Shown in pieces: positions 5,935-8,979 of a DNA stretch of 8,979 nucleotides; within the stretch, counting starts at the first letter, position 1; the number at the start of each line of letters is the position of its first letter. Source of the DNA: Nanobdellota archaeon. Lineage in GTDB: Archaea; Nanobdellota; Nanobdellia; Pacearchaeales; GW2011-AR1. The translations under genes were made by a program, and so were the position numbers. The stretch covers positions 1 through 8,979 of the forward strand of contig JAUYHR010000038.1 of assembly GCA_030689875.1 (NCBI GenBank). Reading direction: 5' to 3'. The notes beneath the pieces were generated by a model that did not search any database, was not told the origin of the DNA, and saw nothing but the letters and a program-made list of their open reading frames with translations.

Positions 5935-5984
5935 TTAGTTTTTCTTCTGAAAAAATGAATGATTACAAAAATTTCCCGTTTTTG
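5935..5984 (-). promoter_or_regulatory. CATTCATT leader-like block, copy 2, upstream of membrane protein A
   Basis: On the minus strand this reads GGGAAATTTTT, then AATCATTCATT, then TTTTCAGAAGAAAAA, then an ATG at 5934. This is the same order of blocks as in the RPA leader, and the CAG with an A-rich stretch occupies the ribosome-binding position. The ATG opens only MKEIFINNL before a stop at 5905-5907, out of frame with membrane protein A. It is either a relic leader, a small upstream open frame, or a coincidence. Confidence 0.4.
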
Positions 5985-6014
5985 CTTAATTATTAAATAT
6001 AGATAAAAACTAAA

Positions 6015-6506
6015 TTATTTTCCAGAACTCCGAATTACTGCAGCGAGAGCAACGCCAATTAAAATAACAAAAATCAAATTTGTCCAAAATGCTTCACTCC
6101 AGGATTGATTAAATAAAAAATCATAAACTCTTCCGCTGACGCCCGATGCCCACAAAATTCCAATAATTAGAGCAATAGTAATAACTGCAAATAATCCCCA
6201 TTTCATTCCGCTGGTCATTACAAATCCTTCTTTTGTTGAAAAAACAAATCCCCACAACATTAAAACCACGAATACAATTACAATCGCAACAGATAAAAAT
6301 AAAATCATATTTCCAACAAAAATCTTCGGATAGACTGCTGAAACAAAAATCAAGCCAATTACAAAAGATATAAGGGCATTAATTTGCCTTTTTTCTTCTC
6401 CAAGAATCTTTGTTTTTTCTAATACTGCGAAAACTATAAAAAACACAATTAAGAATGGATATACAAAATTCGTTAAAACGGGATGCTGTAAAAGTGTCTC
6501 TGCCAT
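6015..6506 (-). CDS. Five-helix integral membrane protein B, probable paralogue of membrane protein A
   Basis: I place the start at the ATG at 6506, not at the upstream in-frame ATG at 6572. A TATA box lies 25 bases before 6506, and the extra 22 residues (SFSYFLQSSLNIYKYCKSCN) would be encoded across that promoter. The resulting 163-residue protein, beginning MAETLLQHPVL, has hydrophobic segments at about 12-30, 42-58, 66-90, 103-120 and 139-157. NFVYPFLIVFFIVFAVLEKTKIL and RQINALISFVIGLIFV line up with FSYALPLLLIFALTFGLLTRVGLF and KSINAIIALSVALMAL of membrane protein A. The function is unknown. The gene lies 121 bases upstream of membrane protein A on the same strand, and each appears to have its own promoter. 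Confidence 0.8.
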   Translation of the reverse strand: MAETLLQHPVLTNFVYPFLIVFFIVFAVLEKTKILGEEKRQINALISFVIGLIFVSAVYPKIFVGNMILFLSVAIVIVFVVLMLWGFVFSTKEGFVMTSGMKWGLFAVITIALIIGILWASGVSGRVYDFLFNQSWSEAFWTNLIFVILIGVALAAVIRSSGK

Positions 6507-6527
6507 TTTATTACAAGATTTGCAATA

Positions 6528-6535
6528 TTTATAAA
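6528..6535 (-). promoter_or_regulatory. TATA box that sets the start of membrane protein B
   Basis: TTTATAAA is centred about 25 bases before the ATG at 6506. It makes the longer frame starting at 6572 unlikely, because that frame would be translated across the promoter. Confidence 0.65.
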
Positions 6536-6583
6536 TGTTTAGGGAACTTTGTAAAAAATAAGAAAACGACAAAGTTAGCTAAT

Positions 6584-6607
6584 GAGAATTTGATTTTTCA
6601 AATTCTC
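6584..6607. other. Perfect 10-base inverted repeat with a 4-base loop
   Basis: GAGAATTTGA, TTTT, TCAAATTCTC form a perfect 10-bp stem in the 163-base gap between the antitoxin-like gene and membrane protein B. It lies about 50 bases upstream of the TATA box of membrane protein B and 62 bases past the antitoxin-like stop codon. It could be a transcript-end hairpin or an operator for a dimeric regulator. The sequence alone does not choose between these. Confidence 0.55.
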
Positions 6608-6669
6608 TTTATGAAGACTGGCTCTTTATAGAATTATCTTAAATAAATTTTTCGTTTTTCAGAACTATC

Positions 6670-6951
6670 TCAATCATAAGCTCTTTCGCTTGACATTTTT
6701 GGAAAGCGATTGAGAATTTTCAATTCTCTTTCTCTTTTATCAATATCAAAAACAGCAATTTCTTTTTTTAAATCTTCAAATCTTTTTGTTTTTCCTTTCT
6801 TGTGAAGCTCAAGAGTCTCTTCTAATTGAGTTTCTTCTTCTGGCGTCATAATAACATCTATTTCTACCATATGATTTTTTATAGTCTGAACTTCTTTTCT
6901 CAAGGCTAAAATTTCTCTATACACATTTTCTATGTTTATTATTTCTGCCAT
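6670..6951 (-). CDS. Small charged helical protein, antitoxin-like, function uncertain
   Basis: This 93-residue soluble protein has an N-terminal helix with heptad-like spacing (IENVYREILALRKEVQTIKNHM, 7-28). It is followed by TPEEETQLEETLELHKKGKTKRFEDLKKEI (36-65) and a short C-terminal tail ending in RFPKMSSERAYD. A helix of the form Y-R-E-I-x-x-L-R-K-E-V-x-x-I followed by an acidic helix and a K-x-K-x-F-E-D-L segment resembles small archaeal antitoxins paired with RelE-family toxins. No toxin gene lies beside it, so it could be an orphan or something else altogether. The tail ELKILNRFPK faintly recalls the first strand of RelE-type toxins, but nothing continues past the stop. The start is the first ATG of the frame; the promoter is unclear. 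Confidence 0.6.
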   Translation of the reverse strand: MAEIINIENVYREILALRKEVQTIKNHMVEIDVIMTPEEETQLEETLELHKKGKTKRFEDLKKEIAVFDIDKRERELKILNRFPKMSSERAYD

Positions 6952-7044
6952 TTTTTATTTTTAGTATTTATTCTTATTAATCTTTGTCTAATCTTCTTTA
7001 AAAATATTGCTCTTTAAACGTTTAATAATCCCAGAAATCTCTAT

Positions 7045-7326
7045 TTACTCACTTGCATCTATTTCTAATTCATCTGAATGAGTTGGCTGACTTGGTAACG
7101 CAGAGCGGTTTATGATAAAAACATCGCTTATTGCTTTGACAAAATTATGCGGAATAATTACTCCTCTTGCGCCTCCGATTAAAGGCAAAACTCCTCCGCT
7201 GACTCTGATTCTCCATCCGTCTATTTTATTTTCAGATAAATTAACTTCTTCAATCTCTCCAAAATAATCTCCAGAATCTGTGTAGACCCTCATTCCAAGA
7301 ACTTCGCTTATTTTTCTTACTTTCAT
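7045..7326 (-). CDS. PRC-barrel domain protein
   Basis: This 93-residue protein contains a single PRC-barrel domain at about residues 2-75. The signature is KISEVLGMRVYTDSGDYFGEIEEVNL (5-30), then DGWRIRVSGG (36-45), then ARGVIIPHNFVKAISDVFII (53-72). The last 20 residues are a polar, acidic tail. PRC-barrels are small beta-barrels found in photosynthetic reaction-centre H subunits, RimM and many short archaeal proteins of unknown role, and they usually mediate protein or RNA contacts. No partner domain is fused here. The ATG at 7326 has CAGGAAA about 7 bases upstream and a leader similar to that of the RPA gene. It diverges from the site-2-protease-like gene across 146 bases. Confidence 0.85.
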   Translation of the reverse strand: MKVRKISEVLGMRVYTDSGDYFGEIEEVNLSENKIDGWRIRVSGGVLPLIGGARGVIIPHNFVKAISDVFIINRSALPSQPTHSDELEIDASE

Positions 7327-7361
7327 TTTAATTTCCTGTTTAAATGAATGAAAATCCTTCC
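7327..7361 (-). promoter_or_regulatory. CATTCATT leader block with AGGA ribosome-binding site, copy 3
   Basis: On the minus strand this reads GGATTTTCATTCATTTAAA, then CAGGAAATTAAA, then the ATG. It matches the RPA leader in TTTTCATTCATT and CAGGAAA, with a similar distance to its TATA box (about 75 bases from the ATG versus 80). The upstream GGGAAATTTTT block is lacking. Confidence 0.45.
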
Positions 7362-7395
7362 TGAATTTTCTTTCATATTAAAATTGATTAAAAAC

Positions 7396-7405
7396 TATTT
7401 AAATA
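7396..7405 (-). promoter_or_regulatory. TATA box for the PRC-barrel gene
   Basis: TATTTAAATA lies about 75 bases before the ATG at 7326 and predicts a leader of about 50 bases. It is symmetric, so it could be read in either direction, but the plus-strand gene has its own closer TATA box. Confidence 0.45.
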
Positions 7406-7443
7406 CTTTTCCATTCTCTACCAGATATCTCAAAACAATAACC

Positions 7444-7452
7444 TTTATAAAA
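7444..7452 (+). promoter_or_regulatory. TATA box for the site-2-protease-like gene
   Basis: TTTATAAAA within ACCTTTATAAAAATCC is centred 25 bases before the ATG at 7473, indicating a leaderless transcript. Confidence 0.65.
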
Positions 7453-7472
7453 ATCCCAAACTAAAAATTAAG

Positions 7473-8105
7473 ATGATAAATCGCAGAGAGATTCTAACGA
7501 TTGTAAGTGTTTCAATAATTATTGCTTTTTCAATTACTCTGCTGTCGGGTTTCACTGCTTTTTTAGCGGCATTGCTCTCGGTGTTTGCGCTGATTATCAT
7601 TAATGTTTTCGCAAAAAAAATAACTGGAGAATTTTTTGAATTAAAAACTGAAATAAAATTATGGGAATTTAAAAGATGGGGATACAAACCTCATCAGTCG
7701 TTTAAAAAAGATATTCCTGCAGGAGCAATTTTTCCGATAATTTCAAGAATAATTTTTTTCCCGCTAAAAGGTTTTGTCTGGATGGCTCCGTTGGTGTTTG
7801 ATGTTCGGGCAAAAATTTACAGAACAGCAAAAAGACACGGGATATATTCTTTTTCTGATGTAAGCGAAGACCACTTGGCGTATATTGCCGGAGCGGGGAT
7901 TATCATTAATCTTCTTGCAGCTGCATTTGGTTATTTAATCGGATTTTCAGAATTCGCAAAATTCAGCATCTGGTTTGCATTTTTTAATTTAATCCCGATT
8001 TCAAACCTTGACGGAAATAAAATATTATTTGGAAACAAAGTGTTCTGGAGTTTTCTCGCAGTAATCACGTTAATTGCTCTTGGGTATAGTTTTTTAGTGG
8101 TTTAA
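7473..8105 (+). CDS. Site-2-protease-like (M50-related) membrane protein lacking the HExxH motif
   Basis: This 210-residue protein has hydrophobic segments at about 8-24, 27-46, 83-107, 136-156, 163-178 and 190-209. Near the C-terminus is NLIPISNLDGNKI (172-184), the site-2-protease motif N-x-x-P-x-x-x-L-D-G, whose Asp (D180) normally helps bind zinc. GAGIIINLLAAA (140-151) matches the family's A-G-P-x-x-N segment. The region that should carry HExxH reads ALIIINVFAKKITGEFFELKTE. The family pattern A-K-x-x-G-x-x-x-E is recognisable, but the histidines and glutamate are replaced (L40, I41, N44). It therefore looks like a protease-dead homologue, perhaps a binding or regulatory membrane protein. 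Family assignment is from motif reading. No substrate is known. Confidence 0.7.
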   Translation: MINRREILTIVSVSIIIAFSITLLSGFTAFLAALLSVFALIIINVFAKKITGEFFELKTEIKLWEFKRWGYKPHQSFKKDIPAGAIFPIISRIIFFPLKGFVWMAPLVFDVRAKIYRTAKRHGIYSFSDVSEDHLAYIAGAGIIINLLAAAFGYLIGFSEFAKFSIWFAFFNLIPISNLDGNKILFGNKVFWSFLAVITLIALGYSFLVV

Positions 8106-8138
8106 TTTAATATTAAATTTTTCTAAATAATCACAATA

Positions 8139-8147
8139 TTTTATAAA
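8139..8147 (+). promoter_or_regulatory. TATA box for the Hef-type helicase gene
   Basis: TTTTATAAA is centred 25 bases before the ATG at 8168, within the 62-base gap after the site-2-protease-like gene. It supports a leaderless start at 8168. Confidence 0.62.
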
Positions 8148-8167
8148 TCCCTTTCTCATAAAATAAA

Positions 8168-8979
8168 ATGGACTTCCTTCAAAATATTTCCCCGCGGGAA
8201 TATCAATTAAAAATTCTTGAGACTTGCGCCAAAAAAAATTGTTTAGTTGTTCTTCCGACGGGGTTGGGAAAAACATTGATTGCATTAATGCTGGTTATCC
8301 AGAGAATGAAAGAATTTCCAGGCGAAAGAGCGGTTTTTCTCGCGCCAACAAAACCTCTTGCAGAACAACATTTAATAAGTTTTAAAAAACAGCTCCCTGA
8401 ATTATTTGGAGATATGCAATTATTCACAGGCGAAATAAAACCTGAAGAAAGAAAAAAAATCTGGCAAACAGCAGATATAATTTTTTCAACTCCGCAATGC
8501 GTCGCCAACGACATTAAAAATAATTTATATAATTTAAATAATGTTTGCGTGCTTATTGAAGACGAAGCCCACAGATGCATTAAAAGTTACGATTATAATT
8601 ATGTCTCTCAGGAATACCAAAAACAAGCGATGCATCCAAGAATACTTGGCTTGACTGCAAGTCCCGGAAACGATGTATCAAGAATAAAAGAGATATGCAA
8701 AAATCTTTCAATTGAAGAGGTGGAATTAAGAACCCGAGACAGCGACGATGTAAAAAAATATCTGCAGGAGCTTGAATTTGAAAAAATAATTGTGGATCTC
8801 CCGGTGGAATTTAATGAAATACAACATCTATTAACTAAATTGCTGAATGAATATATTGAAGAACTAAGATACAGGAGTGTGCTTTTTGGTCCTGCAAATA
8901 AAACGAGTTTATTAGAATTGCAAAAAAAAATTTCCCGAGCTCTTTCAATGGGAAATAAAAATTATAATTATATGCTCGG
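8168..8979 (+). CDS. hef: Hef/FANCM-type DNA repair helicase, N-terminal part
   Basis: This is a partial gene whose first 270 codons are visible; it continues past the right edge. The frame opens MDFLQNISPREYQLKIL, a Q-motif-like start. Superfamily 2 helicase motifs follow: I, VVLPTGLGKT (27-36); Ia, FLAPTKPLAEQH (57-68); Ib/Ic, FTGEI and IIFSTPQ (86-110); II, LIEDEAHR (129-136); III, GLTASPGND (161-169). The order, spacing and DEAH box match archaeal Hef and its eukaryotic relative FANCM, which remodel stalled replication forks and branched DNA. From about residue 220 the sequence enters a helical insert (LLTKLLNEYIEEL, then LQKKISRAL) where the Hef-specific thumb-like domain lies. Euryarchaeal Hef carries a C-terminal XPF nuclease. 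Whether this one does cannot be seen, and helicase-only forms exist. The start is set by the TATA box 25 bases upstream. Confidence 0.88.
   Translation, partial: MDFLQNISPREYQLKILETCAKKNCLVVLPTGLGKTLIALMLVIQRMKEFPGERAVFLAPTKPLAEQHLISFKKQLPELFGDMQLFTGEIKPEERKKIWQTADIIFSTPQCVANDIKNNLYNLNNVCVLIEDEAHRCIKSYDYNYVSQEYQKQAMHPRILGLTASPGNDVSRIKEICKNLSIEEVELRTRDSDDVKKYLQELEFEKIIVDLPVEFNEIQHLLTKLLNEYIEELRYRSVLFGPANKTSLLELQKKISRALSMGNKNYNYML

Noticed and set aside
6507..6572. N-terminal extension of membrane protein B starting at the ATG at 6572
   Set aside because: A strong TATTTATAAAT box sits inside it, 25 bases before the ATG at 6506. The extension has a polar, cysteine-containing composition with no resemblance to the paralogue's N-terminus.
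6507..6669. Possible tRNA or structured RNA gene in the largest intergenic gap
   Set aside because: Apart from the 10-bp inverted repeat there is no cloverleaf, no GC-rich stem and no T-loop-like sequence.
6609..6672. Possible frameshifted RelE-type toxin continuing after the antitoxin-like gene
   Set aside because: Reading past the stop in all three frames gives only short peptides with stops (such as IVLKNEKFI) and no RelE-like strand pattern.
8203..8580. Open frame of 125 codons on the minus strand
   Set aside because: It lies wholly antisense to the helicase frame, whose motifs I, Ia, II and III are unmistakable, and its protein shows no domain.

Overview
The window looks like chromosomal DNA from a small-genome archaeon, most likely of the DPANN group (Pacearchaeota/Woesearchaeota-like). 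This rests on four things: very AT-rich DNA; archaeal information-processing genes (an RPA41-type single-strand DNA-binding protein and a Hef/FANCM-type helicase); an archaeal type II/IV secretion ATPase; and many genes with a TATA box about 25 bases before the ATG, which is the layout of leaderless archaeal transcripts. The lineage is inferred from gene content and style, not from a marker-gene tree.

Layout. Positions 1-1188 (minus strand) hold the start of a YdjM-like membrane hydrolase that runs off the left edge, then an RPA-type protein. Positions 1307-3649 (minus) hold a 780-residue secretion/pilus ATPase. Diverging from it, on the plus strand at 3740-5249, are a small four-helix membrane protein, a 109-residue coiled-coil protein and a 236-residue protein with a linker and a coiled coil. 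Positions 5309-6506 (minus) hold two five-helix membrane proteins that look like diverged paralogues. They are followed by an antitoxin-like small protein (6670-6951) and a PRC-barrel protein (7045-7326), both minus. On the plus strand at 7473-8105 is a site-2-protease-like membrane protein that has lost its HExxH motif. At 8168 a Hef/FANCM-type helicase begins and runs off the right edge. Coding density is high and no gene-free stretch exceeds about 165 bases. I saw no tRNA, rRNA, CRISPR array or transposase.

How the genes may work together. The ATPase and the two coiled-coil proteins beside it could belong to a type IV pilus-like or secretion machine, but no platform protein (ArlJ/TadC type) or pilin lies in the window. 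RPA and Hef belong to replication and repair. The membrane proteins have no assigned role.

Most notable observation. A short repeat of about 40-50 bases, made of AGAAGGC, 9 bases, TCATCC and a GC-rich hairpin, occurs three times inside coding sequence: twice in the coiled-coil gene at 4539-5249 and once, in the opposite sense relative to the gene, in the secretion ATPase. All copies keep the host frame open. This resembles in-frame palindromic elements such as those described in Rickettsia, and may be an undescribed archaeal counterpart. A second recurrent signal is a leader block (TTTTCATTCATT followed by CAG and an A-rich stretch) before ATG codons at three places on the minus strand.
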